DNA from: Demequina gelatinilytica
GTDB lineage: Bacteria > Actinomycetota > Actinomycetes > Actinomycetales > Demequinaceae
Assembly (NCBI RefSeq): GCF_000971115.1
Contig: NZ_BBLV01000014.1
Span: forward strand, 19,274 to 83,273
Direction: 5' to 3'
Length of the DNA: 64,000 bases
Shown: piece after piece, positions 10,853-19,795 of the stretch
Layout of the letters: each line of letters starts with the position of its first letter
How positions within the stretch are numbered: position 1 is the stretch's first letter
Notes under the pieces: model-generated
The model's input: the letters and a program-made list of their open reading frames with translations, nothing else
What the model was told of the DNA's origin: nothing
The model's database searches: none
Made by a program: the position numbers and the translations under genes

Positions 10853-12954
10853 GCGTCGATCCTCGAGTGGTCGAGCGACGCGGCGCCCGCGATGATGAAG
10901 TCGCGGCGCGGTGCGACGTCGTTGCCCATGAGGAGCTCGAACACGCGCTCCGCGGCGGCCGCGTCGGCGCTGGTGACACGGCGCAACGTCCGCTTGGTCG
11001 GGTCCATGGTGGTCTCCGCGAGCTGGTCGGCGTCCATCTCGCCGAGTCCCTTGTAGCGCTGGATGTCGTCCTTGTAGCGGCGGCCGGCCCGCTTGAGCTC
11101 GCGCAGCGTGTCCGTGAGCTCCTTCTCGGAGTACGTGTACAGGTACTCCTTCTCCCGACGCGCGGATCCGGACACCTCGATGCGGTGCAGCGGCGGTACC
11201 GCGGCGAACACGCGACCCGCATCCACGAGCGGCCGCATGTAGCGGAAGAACAGCGTGAGCAGCAGCGTGCGGATGTGGGCGCCGTCCACATCGGCGTCGG
11301 TCATGAGGATGATCTTGCCGTAGCGCGCGGCGTCGAGATCGAACGTGCGGCCCGAGCCCGCGCCGACCACCTGGATGATCGATGCGCACTCGGCGTTGTG
11401 CAGCATGTCCGTGACGGATGCCTTCTGCACGTTGAGGATCTTGCCGCGGATGGGCAGCAGCGCCTGGAAATCGGAGCGGCGCGCCAGCTTGGCGGTGCCG
11501 AGCGCCGAGTCCCCCTCGACGATGAACAGCTCGGACTGCTCGACGTCGTTCGAGCGGCAGTCCGCGAGCTTCGCGGGCAGGGACGAGGTCTCGAGCGCGT
11601 TCTTGCGCCGCGAGATCTCCTTCTGCTTGCGCGCCGCGACGCGCGCACGCATCTCCGCGACCACCTTCTCGAGCACGGTGTTGGCCTGCGCCTTGGTGTC
11701 ACGCTTGGAGGACGTGAGGATGGCCGTGAGCTCCTGCTCGACGACCTTGGCGACGATGCCTCGGACGGGTCCGGTGCCGAGCACCTCCTTGGTCTGGCCC
11801 TCGAACTGCGGCTCGGGGATCCGGACCGTCACCACGGCGGTGAGACCCGCCATGATGTCGTCCTTCTCGATGCGCTCGGCGCCGTCCTTGCCCGTGAGCT
11901 TGAGACGGCGGGCGTTCGCGCTGATCTGCGCACGGAGCACCTTGACGATCCCCTGCTCGAAGCCGGCGAGGTGGGTGCCGCCCTTGGGCGTCGAGATGAT
12001 GTTGACGAACGAGCGGGCCTCCGACTCGTAGCCCGTGCCCCAGCGCAGGGCGATGTCGACCGCGCACTCGCGCTCGACCTCCTCCGACACCAGGTGCCCG
12101 TTGGGCTTGAGCACGGGGACGGTCTCCTTGTAGGTGCCGTGGCCCGTGAGCTCCCACGTGTCGGTGACCGCGGCGTCGGCCGCGATGAAGTCGACGAAGT
12201 CCTTGGCGCCGCCCTCGTAGCGGAAGGTCTGCTCGCTCACGTTCTCCGGATCGCGCTCGTCGCGCACCACCAGGGCGAGCCCGGGCACCAGGAACGCCGT
12301 CTGCCGCGCACGCACCAGGAGGTCGTCGAAGCTGAAGGAGGCGCCCTTGTTGAAGATCTGGCGGTCCGCCCAGTAGCGGATCCGGGTGCCGGTGCGCGCC
12401 TTCGCGACCTTGCCCACGATCGCGAGCTCCGAGCCGGTGACGAACGGCACGAACTCGGCATCCGGCACGGGGCCGGATGCGGGATCCTGGAAGTAGCCGG
12501 GCTCGCCGCGGCGGAAGCCCATGTGGTGGGTCTTTCCGCCGCGATCCACCCACACGTCGAGACGCTCGGACAGCGCGTTCACCACCGAGGCACCCACGCC
12601 ATGGAGGCCGCCCGACGCGGCGTACGAGCCGCCGCCGAACTTTCCTCCCGCGTGCAGCTTGGTCATGACCACCTCGACGCCCGTGAGACCCGTCTTGGGC
12701 TCGACGTCGACCGGGATGCCGCGGCCCAGGTCGCGCACCTCGACGGAGTCGTCCGGGTGCAGCACGATCTCGATGCGGTCGCCGAAGCCTCCGAGCGCCT
12801 CATCCACCGAGTTGTCGATGATCTCCCACAGGCAGTGCATGAGACCACGCGAGTCCGTGGTGCCGATGTACATGCCGGGACGCTTGCGCACCGCCTCGAG
12901 GCCCTCGAGGACGGACAGATGCCTAGCGGAGTAGTCGTTCGCCACGGCGGACAT
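10849..12954 (-). CDS. parE: DNA topoisomerase IV subunit B (ParE/GyrB family)
   Basis: A 701-residue ATPase subunit of a type IIA topoisomerase, partner of ParC at 5352. The GHKL ATPase is shown by EIIDNSVDEALGG, VRDLGRGIPVDV and GGLHGVGASVVN; the TOPRIM domain by ELFIVEGDSALGTAK and TDADVDGAHIRTLLL. The C-terminal domain ends YKGLGEMDADQLAETTMDP. The start MSAVANDYSARHLSVLEGLEAV was chosen as the conserved GyrB/ParE N-terminus. The longer open frame to 13239 is non-homologous. Unlike most bacteria, parC and parE here are about 3 kb apart and on opposite strands. Confidence 0.93.
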   Translation of the reverse strand: MSAVANDYSARHLSVLEGLEAVRKRPGMYIGTTDSRGLMHCLWEIIDNSVDEALGGFGDRIEIVLHPDDSVEVRDLGRGIPVDVEPKTGLTGVEVVMTKLHAGGKFGGGSYAASGGLHGVGASVVNALSERLDVWVDRGGKTHHMGFRRGEPGYFQDPASGPVPDAEFVPFVTGSELAIVGKVAKARTGTRIRYWADRQIFNKGASFSFDDLLVRARQTAFLVPGLALVVRDERDPENVSEQTFRYEGGAKDFVDFIAADAAVTDTWELTGHGTYKETVPVLKPNGHLVSEEVERECAVDIALRWGTGYESEARSFVNIISTPKGGTHLAGFEQGIVKVLRAQISANARRLKLTGKDGAERIEKDDIMAGLTAVVTVRIPEPQFEGQTKEVLGTGPVRGIVAKVVEQELTAILTSSKRDTKAQANTVLEKVVAEMRARVAARKQKEISRRKNALETSSLPAKLADCRSNDVEQSELFIVEGDSALGTAKLARRSDFQALLPIRGKILNVQKASVTDMLHNAECASIIQVVGAGSGRTFDLDAARYGKIILMTDADVDGAHIRTLLLTLFFRYMRPLVDAGRVFAAVPPLHRIEVSGSARREKEYLYTYSEKELTDTLRELKRAGRRYKDDIQRYKGLGEMDADQLAETTMDPTKRTLRRVTSADAAAAERVFELLMGNDVAPRRDFIIAGAASLDHSRIDA

Positions 12955-13052
12955 CCTAGTTGGGGTGGCAGACGGCCGGGCGCAGCCGCACCGTCGGACG
13001 TGCGGATCCGACCCAGATATGGGAGCGTGATGCCTGGCAGGATGGGGGCCCG

Positions 13053-13910
13053 ATGACGGTGGACACGCAATGGCGCATCTCTCCAGGAGACCTGGCCGCG
13101 CGCGGCCTCGTCGCGGGTGCGACCGTGCTCGCGCTCGTGGGGGCGGCCTGGGCGACGGGCTCGTTCGGCGGGACCCCGCTCGACCAGGTCGCGGACGGCG
13201 CGCTCGCCCCCGGTGCCACGCTGCTGTCCCCCGCCGCATCGTCCGCGGGCATCCGCGTCGTCATCGGGATCGGCCTCGCGGCGTTCGCGGTCGCGCAGGC
13301 GGTGCCGATGCCCGGCTCGCGCGCCCGCGTGCGCGCAGCCTCGCTGCCGATGCTGCTCGCGATGATGCTCACGTTCGCCTGGGCGTTCGCGGTGCAGCAC
13401 GAGGCGCTCGCCGCATCGATCCTGATCGACGCCGGCATCCTCGCGAGCCTCGGATGGGCCGCCGCGGTGCTCGTACGCGCTCCGGCGGCGTCGATCCTCG
13501 AGGCGGCCGCGGTCGACCTGCCGGTGGGCCTCTACCTCGGCTGGGGCGCCGCCGCGACGGTCTCCCATACGACCGCGCTCGGGGCCTGGTGGCTCGGCAC
13601 CCCGCCCGACGCGGGCGTCGCCGCGGCCGCGGGCGTCCTCGTCGGCACGGGCTTCCTGGGCATCGCGATCGCGCGCGACCTGTCCCCCGCTCCCGTGCTC
13701 GCGTGGGCGATGACGGTGGGGTTCGTGTGGGTGCTCGCGTGGATCGCGGACGGGAGGCTTCACGGGAGGCCCCTCGACGCGATCGTCGGATGGACCGCGC
13801 TGATCGCGGGCGGCGCCGTGGTGCTGACCACGGCGGTCGCGACGGTGGCCGCGGGCATCCGCGCGCTGCGACGCGCCCGACGGCGGCGCGGCGACGTCGC
13901 CGAGCGCTAG
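13053..13910 (+). CDS. Integral membrane protein, TspO/MBR-like
   Basis: A 285-residue protein with eight or so hydrophobic segments starting at GLVAGATVLALVGAAWATG. The segment DLPVGLYLGWGAAATVSHTTAL resembles the P-x-x-L-Y-x-G-W-x-x-x-A-T signature of actinobacterial tryptophan-rich (TspO/MBR-like) membrane proteins, but most of the Trp residues typical of TspO are missing. The function is unknown. The ATG at 13053 begins the hydrophobic N-terminus. It is divergent from parE and converges with a GNAT gene, overlapping it by 4 bases at the 3' ends. Confidence 0.7.
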   Translation: MTVDTQWRISPGDLAARGLVAGATVLALVGAAWATGSFGGTPLDQVADGALAPGATLLSPAASSAGIRVVIGIGLAAFAVAQAVPMPGSRARVRAASLPMLLAMMLTFAWAFAVQHEALAASILIDAGILASLGWAAAVLVRAPAASILEAAAVDLPVGLYLGWGAAATVSHTTALGAWWLGTPPDAGVAAAAGVLVGTGFLGIAIARDLSPAPVLAWAMTVGFVWVLAWIADGRLHGRPLDAIVGWTALIAGGAVVLTTAVATVAAGIRALRRARRRRGDVAER

Positions 13911-14377
13911 CGTCGAGGTCGCAGGCGCTGCGACGTCATCGCGACGTTGTCATGCTTGATGAAGAATCCGAGGTCCTGGTAGAGGTGGAGGCCCGCAGGG
14001 CTCGCATGCAGCTCGACCACCTCGATGCCCCGCCTGTCGGTCTCGGCGAGCAGCGCCTCCATGATGGTGCGCGCGTAGCCCTTGCGCTGGTGCTGGGGCG
14101 CCGTGGACACCCACTGGATGTAGCCCATCTGATGCGCCTGCGCGCCCGGGCGTGCCAGGCGCGGCGCGATGTTGACCAGTCCGCAGGCCGCGAGACCCCC
14201 CTCGGGCGCATCGATCACCATCCCGAAGAGGTCCGTTCCGAGGCGCTCACGCACCGTGCGCGTCGACTCGACGGCCCAGGTGGGCGTCGGCTTGGCGCCG
14301 ACCGCCTTGTACATGAGGGCGCCCAGGTGGACGATCTCGGCGGCGTCCTCCTCGGTGGCGGGACGGACCTCCGTCAC
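13907..14377 (-). CDS. GNAT family N-acetyltransferase
   Basis: A 156-residue GNAT enzyme. The N-terminal VRPATEEDAAEIVHLGAL, motif A VSTAPQHQRKGYARTIMEALL (Q-x-x-G-x-A loop) and the C-terminal LHASPAGLHLYQDLGFFIK are all present. It uses a GTG start at 14377, two bases after the stop of the upstream membrane-protein gene, so the two form an operon. The acceptor is unknown. Confidence 0.88.
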   Translation of the reverse strand: MTEVRPATEEDAAEIVHLGALMYKAVGAKPTPTWAVESTRTVRERLGTDLFGMVIDAPEGGLAACGLVNIAPRLARPGAQAHQMGYIQWVSTAPQHQRKGYARTIMEALLAETDRRGIEVVELHASPAGLHLYQDLGFFIKHDNVAMTSQRLRPRR

Positions 14378-14378
14378 C

Positions 14379-14732
14379 TCAGCGCCACGCGACGGCGACG
14401 ACGATGTTGACGAGCGTGAGCCCGCCGATGAGCCAGAACGGCACCACGGGGTTCTCGCGCTTGCGCGTCGCCTCCGCGAGGCCCGCGATCGCGAGCGCGA
14501 CCAGGAGCTTGACCGCGATCTTCACGTGGTCGGGCTCGTAGCCCGTCTCGTCGGAGCGTGCGTAGGCGACGCCCGTCAGCGCAAGCCCGGTGAGGATCTG
14601 GGCCCGCGCACCCCAGACCATCACCATGGTGATGCGCTTGGTCTGCTCCTTGAGCTGCTCCATGAACGGTCCGAGGATCGCGGCGAGACCCACGAAGTGG
14701 AGCACGAGCAGGGCGTATCGCAGGGCGGTCAC
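14379..14732 (-). CDS. Small four-helix membrane protein
   Basis: A 117-residue protein with four hydrophobic segments (LRYALLVLHFVGLAAILGPF, ARAQILTGLALTGVAYA, AVKLLVALAIAGLAEA, FWLIGGLTLVNIVVAVAW). It begins with GTG at 14732, preceded by AGGAGAG as a plausible ribosome-binding site. A longer frame to 14786 adds a basic, non-hydrophobic stretch and is less likely. Similar integral membrane proteins occur in actinobacteria without a known role. It is the first gene of a two-gene unit with the GNAT enzyme. Confidence 0.75.
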   Translation of the reverse strand: MTALRYALLVLHFVGLAAILGPFMEQLKEQTKRITMVMVWGARAQILTGLALTGVAYARSDETGYEPDHVKIAVKLLVALAIAGLAEATRKRENPVVPFWLIGGLTLVNIVVAVAWR

Positions 14733-14839
14733 AGGTCTCTCCTTGGATCTGGGCTTCGAACGGCACGATGCTATCGCCCCGGGCATGGGTTACGTTCGGA
14801 GCACGCGACGCGCGCCACGCGCGCCACCTTGGGGGGACG

Positions 14840-15529
14840 ATGACGGGGACCGAGCTGAGCCGCGAGGAGCAGCGCTGGCAGCGCGAGCGTGCCAAGCAGG
14901 CCGAGTACGAGCGACGCATGCGGGAGCGTGGCCGCGAGAGGGCCCTGGATGCGGCCCGCCACGAGGCCCGCCGCGCCTCCCGCTCCAGCGGTCCCGTCGA
15001 CTTCGACGACATCTCGCCCGCGCTCGATGCGCTCCCGGAGGCGCACCGCGCCTTCCGCGAGCACGCGAGAGGCCTGGTGGTCGCCGTGGAGGGCGACCCC
15101 GCCTTCCTGTGGGCCGGGCCCGCGGGGCTCGAGGTGGCCCCCGCGCTCGACCGACCCGGCACGATGCTGGCATGGGCCGACCTCGCCGAGGTCACCGTGG
15201 ACGGTGCCGCGATGATCCAGGAACGTGTCACCGCGGGTCGGTTCGTGGCTCTCGGCTTCCTCGCCTTCGCGGTCCCCAAGCGCGAGGGCGCGTCGTATGC
15301 GCTGATCGAGCCCCGTGACGGCGCCCCGATCCTGTGCGAGGCCGAGGGCGTCAGCGCGCCGGACCTGCGTGGGATCGTGCTCCGGCATCGTCCGCGCGAG
15401 GCGGCGGCCGCGGCCTCGCCCGACCTCGCGGCGGTGGAGGCGCTCGAGCGGCTCGCCGCGCTGCACTCGACCGGCGCGCTCACCCCCGAGGAGTTCGCGG
15501 CCGCGAAGGCGAAGGTGCTGGGCGCCTGA
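14840..15529 (+). CDS. SHOCT-domain protein of unknown function
   Basis: A 229-residue protein. The N-terminus is a long charged helix (SREEQRWQRERAKQAEYERRM). The centre has a beta-rich module with AFLWAGPAGLEVAPALDRPG and TMLAWADLAEVTVDGAAM, reminiscent of PH-like folds. The last about 30 residues (ALERLAALHSTGALTPEEFAAAKAKVLG) match the SHOCT (short C-terminal) domain, an oligomerisation or nucleic-acid-associated helical hairpin. The ATG at 14840 follows GGGGGGAC. Function unknown. Confidence 0.8.
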   Translation: MTGTELSREEQRWQRERAKQAEYERRMRERGRERALDAARHEARRASRSSGPVDFDDISPALDALPEAHRAFREHARGLVVAVEGDPAFLWAGPAGLEVAPALDRPGTMLAWADLAEVTVDGAAMIQERVTAGRFVALGFLAFAVPKREGASYALIEPRDGAPILCEAEGVSAPDLRGIVLRHRPREAAAAASPDLAAVEALERLAALHSTGALTPEEFAAAKAKVLGA

Positions 15530-15569
15530 CCCGGCACCGACACGGACGCTCGCCTACCGTGGGAGTCCT

Positions 15570-17045
15570 ATGAGCGACCTCGAGAACTGGATCGTCGGCT
15601 CCAGCGACACCCTGTGGACCTGGCTCGTGCTCCCGCTGGTCGGGGTGCTCGGCGTCTCCTTCACGCTGCGATCGGGCGCGGTGCAGCTGAGGATGCTCCC
15701 GCAGATGATCCGTGGCCTCACCGATCGCACCCCGACCGACGAGGCGGGGCGGGCGCAGTCGCTGTCCGCCTTCCAGGCGTTCACCGTGTCCGCCGCATCG
15801 CGCGTGGGCATCGGGAACATCGCCGGGGTGGGCACCGCCATCGCCGTCGGCGGCCCGGGCGCGGTCGCGTGGATGTGGCTCATGGCGATCTTCGGGTCCG
15901 CCACGGGCTTCGTCGAGGCGACGCTCGCGCAGCTCTACAAGCATCGGGACGCCACGGGCTTCCGCGGGGGCCCGGCCTACTACATCCAGCGGGGCCTCGG
16001 GCAGCGCTGGCTCGGCTTCGTGCTCGCGATCGTGCTCATCGTCGCGGCGCCCTTCGCGGTCAACATGCTGCAGTCGTTCACCATCGTCGAGACGGTCACC
16101 TCGAGCGTCACCGGCGGCGCCCCGGCGTGGGTCGGACCCGCCGTCGCGAGCCTGGTCGCGATCGCCACCGCGGCGGTGGTGCTCGGCGGCACCCATCGCA
16201 TCGCCGTGGTCACGGAGACGCTCGTCCCGGCGATGGCCGTCCTCTACCTGGTGCTCGGCGTGGTGATCGTCGCGCTCCACGTCGACGCGATCGGCCCCGT
16301 GCTCGGCTCGATCCTCCACGACGCCGTCACCGGCCAGGCGGTGGCGGGCGGCGCGATCGGCACGGTGATCCTCACGGGCGTCCAGCGCGGCATGTTCTCG
16401 AACGAGGCCGGGTTCGGCACCGCACCCAACGCTGCTGCGAGCGCCGCCACCACCCACCCCGTGAAGCAGGGTCTGGTGCAGACCCTGGGCGTCTACTTCG
16501 ACACCTTCTTCGTCTGCTCCATCACCGCGTTCATCATCCTTGTGACCCGTCCCGACCTCGCCGAGGCGGATCCGGGGATCGCGCTCACCCATGACGCGAT
16601 CGTCGGCTCGCTCGGCAGCTGGGCCGGCGCGCTGCTCTCGGTCATCGTCTTCATGCTCGCGTTCAGCACCATCCTGGGCCTGTACTTCTACGGCGAGGCG
16701 AACGTCGAGTTCATGACGCGACGCGCGTGGGCGCTGTGGCTGTACCGCGTGCTGGTGGTGGGTGCGGTGCTCGTGGGAGGCATCGTCTCGGCCTCGGTGG
16801 TCTGGTCGCTCGCCGACCTCCTGCTCGGGGTGCTCGCGGTGGTCAACCTCCTCGCGCTCGCACCCCTGTCACGCCACGCCTTCGCGCTGCTCAAGGACTT
16901 CTCCGCGCAGCGTCGCGCGGGCCGGGACCCCGTCTTCACGCGCGATCGGCTGCCCGGGCTGCGCGGCGTCGAGGTCTGGGAGGACGAGCGCACCGTCACG
17001 GGGCTGGCACCTCGGGACGATGCGCAGGCGCCTCCTACGCGCTGA
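15570..17045 (+). CDS. Alanine/glycine:cation symporter (AGCS family)
   Basis: A 491-residue Na+ (or H+)-coupled amino acid carrier of the AGCS family (AgcS/AlsT/DagA). Family motifs include SRVGIGNIAGVGTAIAVGGPG in the first third, GFVEATLAQLYKHRD and FRGGPAYYIQRGLG, and the substrate-site region GMFSNEAGFGTAPNAAA. About eleven transmembrane helices are visible. Transport of alanine, glycine or glutamine is the family property; which one is used cannot be read here. It ends at a strong bidirectional hairpin shared with sigA. Confidence 0.92.
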   Translation: MSDLENWIVGSSDTLWTWLVLPLVGVLGVSFTLRSGAVQLRMLPQMIRGLTDRTPTDEAGRAQSLSAFQAFTVSAASRVGIGNIAGVGTAIAVGGPGAVAWMWLMAIFGSATGFVEATLAQLYKHRDATGFRGGPAYYIQRGLGQRWLGFVLAIVLIVAAPFAVNMLQSFTIVETVTSSVTGGAPAWVGPAVASLVAIATAAVVLGGTHRIAVVTETLVPAMAVLYLVLGVVIVALHVDAIGPVLGSILHDAVTGQAVAGGAIGTVILTGVQRGMFSNEAGFGTAPNAAASAATTHPVKQGLVQTLGVYFDTFFVCSITAFIILVTRPDLAEADPGIALTHDAIVGSLGSWAGALLSVIVFMLAFSTILGLYFYGEANVEFMTRRAWALWLYRVLVVGAVLVGGIVSASVVWSLADLLLGVLAVVNLLALAPLSRHAFALLKDFSAQRRAGRDPVFTRDRLPGLRGVEVWEDERTVTGLAPRDDAQAPPTR

Positions 17046-17077
17046 GGCGCCCTCCCCCATGCGGGGAAGGGCGCCTC
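17044..17077. terminator. Bidirectional terminator hairpin between the AGCS gene and sigA
   Basis: GAGGCGCCCT..CCCC, a four-base loop ATGC, then GGGGAAGGGCGCCTC: an almost perfect stem of about 15 bp, starting at the stop codon of the AGCS gene. It sits between convergent genes and could end both transcripts. There is no T-run, as is usual in GC-rich actinobacteria. Confidence 0.85.
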
Positions 17078-17111
17078 GAAGGTGGCGTGCCGAAAGATCG
17101 GTGCCGAAGGC

Positions 17112-18542
17112 TCAGTCCAGGTAGTCGCGCAGGACCTGCGAACGCGACGGGTGGCGGAGCTTCGACATCGTCTTGGACTCGATCTGGCGGATCCGCTCGC
17201 GCGTGACGCCGAAGACGCGGCCGATCTCGTCGAGCGTCTTGGGCTGACCATCGGTCAGGCCGAAGCGCATGCCGACCACGCCGGCCTCGCGCTCGCTGAG
17301 CGTGTCCATGACCTTGCTGAGCTCCTCCTGGAGCAGCGTGAAGCCCACCGCGTCGGCGGGGACCACGGCCTCCGAGTCCTCGATCAGATCGCCGAACTCG
17401 GAGTCGCCGTCCTCACCGAGCGGGGTGTGAAGCGAGATGGGCTCGCGGCCGTACTTCTGGACCTCGACGACCTTCTCGGGCGTCATGTCGAGCTCCTTGG
17501 CCAGCTCCTCGGGCGTGGGCTCGCGGCCCAGGTCCTGGAGCATCTGGCGCTGGACACGCGCGAGCTTGTTGATGACCTCGACCATGTGCACCGGGATACG
17601 GATGGTGCGCGCCTGGTCCGCCATCGCACGCGTGATCGCCTGGCGGATCCACCACGTCGCGTAGGTCGAGAACTTGTAGCCCTTGGTGTAGTCGAACTTC
17701 TCGACCGCACGGATCAGACCGAGGTTGCCCTCCTGGATGAGGTCCAGGAACAGCATGCCGCGACCCGTGTAGCGCTTGGCGAGCGAGACCACGAGGCGCA
17801 GGTTCGCCTCGAGCAGGTGGTTCTTGGCGTGACGGCCGTCGTTCGCGATCCACTCGAGCTCGCGGCGCAGCTTCGGGGCGAGCTTCTCGCCCGAGCCGAG
17901 CTTCTCCTCGGCGAACAGGCCCGCCTCGATGCGCTTCGCGAGGTCGACCTCCTGCTCGGCGTTGAGGAGCGCGACCTTTCCGATCTGCTTGAGGTAGTCC
18001 TTGACCGGGTCCGCGGTGGCGCCCGCGGTCATGACCTGCTGGACCGGGGCATCGTCGTCGCCGGTGCCGAGCACGAAGCCACGGCTCTCGGTCTCGTCCT
18101 CCTTGCCGGCGGGCTTCGACTCCGCGTCGGAAGCGTCCTCGCCCGCCTCGACCTCCTCGTCGCCGGGCTCGACCTCCTCGAGGTCGGTGGGCTCGGCGTC
18201 CTCGACGTCCTCGGCACCCTTCGCACCCTTGGCGGTCTTCGGGGTCGCCTTGGTGGTGCGCTTGGGTGCGGCCTTGCGCTTCGGAGCCGCGACGGTGTCG
18301 GTGGTCTCCTCGGTGGCCTCCGGCTCGGCCTTCGCCGCGCGCTTGCGCGCGGTGGTGGTCGAAGCGCCGGGGGACTTGGATGCGGCTGACGTAGTCGTGG
18401 CCTTCTCCTTCTCGGTAGAGCTGCCGTGAGCAGGCAGCGAAGCGTCGGACGATGCGCGGGATGCGTCGGCAGGGTTCACCCGGGCGCGCGGCTGGCCGGC
18501 TCCGGGTGCGCCGTCGGCGCGACTGTGCAGCTGTGGCGACAC
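17112..18542 (-). CDS. sigA: Primary RNA polymerase sigma factor SigA/RpoD
   Basis: The 476-residue principal sigma-70 factor. A Lys/Ala-rich then acidic N-terminal extension (about 1-170) is typical of actinobacterial HrdB/SigA. Region 1.2 starts [20 protein letters not shown]. Region 2 contains [20 protein letters not shown] and the -10-recognising [15 protein letters not shown]. Region 4.2 is [20 protein letters not shown], ending in LRDYLD as in the family. The GTG at 18542 is the annotated-length start; an internal start after the low-complexity part is possible. A -35/-10 pair lies upstream. Confidence 0.96.
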   Translation of the reverse strand: MSPQLHSRADGAPGAGQPRARVNPADASRASSDASLPAHGSSTEKEKATTTSAASKSPGASTTTARKRAAKAEPEATEETTDTVAAPKRKAAPKRTTKATPKTAKGAKGAEDVEDAEPTDLEEVEPGDEEVEAGEDASDAESKPAGKEDETESRGFVLGTGDDDAPVQQVMTAGATADPVKDYLKQIGKVALLNAEQEVDLAKRIEAGLFAEEKLGSGEKLAPKLRRELEWIANDGRHAKNHLLEANLRLVVSLAKRYTGRGMLFLDLIQEGNLGLIRAVEKFDYTKGYKFSTYATWWIRQAITRAMADQARTIRIPVHMVEVINKLARVQRQMLQDLGREPTPEELAKELDMTPEKVVEVQKYGREPISLHTPLGEDGDSEFGDLIEDSEAVVPADAVGFTLLQEELSKVMDTLSEREAGVVGMRFGLTDGQPKTLDEIGRVFGVTRERIRQIESKTMSKLRHPSRSQVLRDYLD

Positions 18543-18601
18543 GGCTTCCCTCTCGACCTGTCACGGAGTGGATGGTGAGGCCCCGCTGATCGCCTCGCGC
18601 A

Positions 18602-18630
18602 AATCCATTAGATTGTAACGCCCACGTCAA
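18602..18630 (-). promoter_or_regulatory. Probable sigA promoter
   Basis: On the minus strand TTGACG (18630-18625) is followed after 17 bp by TGGATT (18607-18602), about 60 bases upstream of the sigA GTG. TAATGG overlaps the -10 region as an alternative. The AT-rich interval stands out in this GC-rich window. The -10 lacks the usual second-position A, so this is a moderate call. Confidence 0.5.
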
Positions 18631-18687
18631 GCGGTTGGTTCCCACCGCGACACATCGATGAGCGCGTCCGGCGGCGGCCGGCGCCGA

Positions 18688-19677
18688 TCAGAGCGCGCGG
18701 GGCCCGGTGTCGATGAGCGCGAGCACAAGGAGCGCTAGACGATACTCCCGATCGTGGTCGAGCGCGATCGCGCACCACGCGCGTGCGACGGCCGGGGGCT
18801 CGCACCACCAGGCGATCACGGCCAAGGTCGCGGCGGCGGGCGCGCACAGGCGTCCAGGCGCATGCTCGAGCACCGCGATCAGCAGCCGTCGTGCCTGATC
18901 GGCGCGCTCGGGGCGCGGCGGAGCGGAAGGGACAAGGCCGTGCCCCAACGCCTGTGCGACCGCGTCGGAGTCGTGGCCCGCAAGAGCGTCCCGCACCGCG
19001 TCCTCGGCGTCCGGGACCAGCATGAGGAGCACGGCGTCGCGCACGCGGACGTCGGCGAGACCCGCCGCGAGCGCACCCCAGGCCGCGGGCCCGTCGGGCG
19101 CATCGTCGAGGGCCCGCCGCCATCGCGACGCGGACGCCTGGCGCCACGCGGACAGGTCCCGCGCCGCCCGCGCCTCCCACCGGCGTGCGGCGCGAGCGGC
19201 GAGGCGCCGTTGCGGCGCGGGCGCCCTCGACGAGCCTGGATCGCGGCGCAGCCGCACGTCGCCTACGGGCCCCCGCCCTCCCGCGGGCACGGGCCTGCCG
19301 CCCGGCGGGCAGCACCGCGCGTCCTCGCAGCCGGGGCTGAAGTAGCGGCCGCCCGCCACCACCCAACCCTCGACCGTCGCGACCGTCTCCTCGAGCGCGC
19401 GGATGGCGACGTCGATCGCGTCGAGCACGGTCTCCGTGTCCTCGGTGTACGCGAGCACCACCGCCCGGCGCGCGCCTTCACGCATCGCGTGGACCGCGAG
19501 CGCGTGCGCGACCTCATGGCCGTCCTCCCCCACCAGGTCACGTTCGTCGAGCCGCACGAGCGCCCCGAGCTCGCCGCGCTCGCGGATGAGCACGGCGACC
19601 ACGGAGTCCTCGGGCTGGAAGCCGATGAGGGAGGGGACGAGCGAGGCGAGCTCGCCAGGACCGGTGATCGTCGTCAT
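18688..19677 (-). CDS. DUF4192 family protein
   Basis: A 329-residue actinobacterial DUF4192 protein. The N-terminus MTTITGPGELASLVPSLIGFQPEDSVV is the family hallmark. A second conserved segment GWVVAGGRYFSPGCEDARCCPPGG carries three cysteines. The C-terminal part reads LAVIAWWCEPPAVARAWCAIALDHD, matching the family's helical tail. The function is unknown. The ATG at 19677 begins the conserved N-terminus; the open frame beyond it is not homologous. The gene lies upstream of sigA on the same strand, as in other Micrococcales. Confidence 0.88.
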   Translation of the reverse strand: MTTITGPGELASLVPSLIGFQPEDSVVAVLIRERGELGALVRLDERDLVGEDGHEVAHALAVHAMREGARRAVVLAYTEDTETVLDAIDVAIRALEETVATVEGWVVAGGRYFSPGCEDARCCPPGGRPVPAGGRGPVGDVRLRRDPGSSRAPAPQRRLAARAARRWEARAARDLSAWRQASASRWRRALDDAPDGPAAWGALAAGLADVRVRDAVLLMLVPDAEDAVRDALAGHDSDAVAQALGHGLVPSAPPRPERADQARRLLIAVLEHAPGRLCAPAAATLAVIAWWCEPPAVARAWCAIALDHDREYRLALLVLALIDTGPRAL

Positions 19678-19783
19678 GGCACGAGCGTCGCCGCCATGGG
19701 ACCCGATCCTGTCGGCGCCGCTCACGGCCGTGGACGGAGGACCGACCGGCGCGGCCTGGGGACATCGCGCTCTCCCCCACCCC

Positions 19784-19789
19784 TACCCT
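19784..19789 (+). promoter_or_regulatory. -10 hexamer TACCCT for leaderless polyprenyl synthase mRNA
   Basis: TACCCT is followed by only six bases (GATGCC) and then the ATG at 19796, with no Shine-Dalgarno sequence, so transcription would start at or next to the start codon. No strong -35 is evident. Confidence 0.5.
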
Positions 19790-19795
19790 GATGCC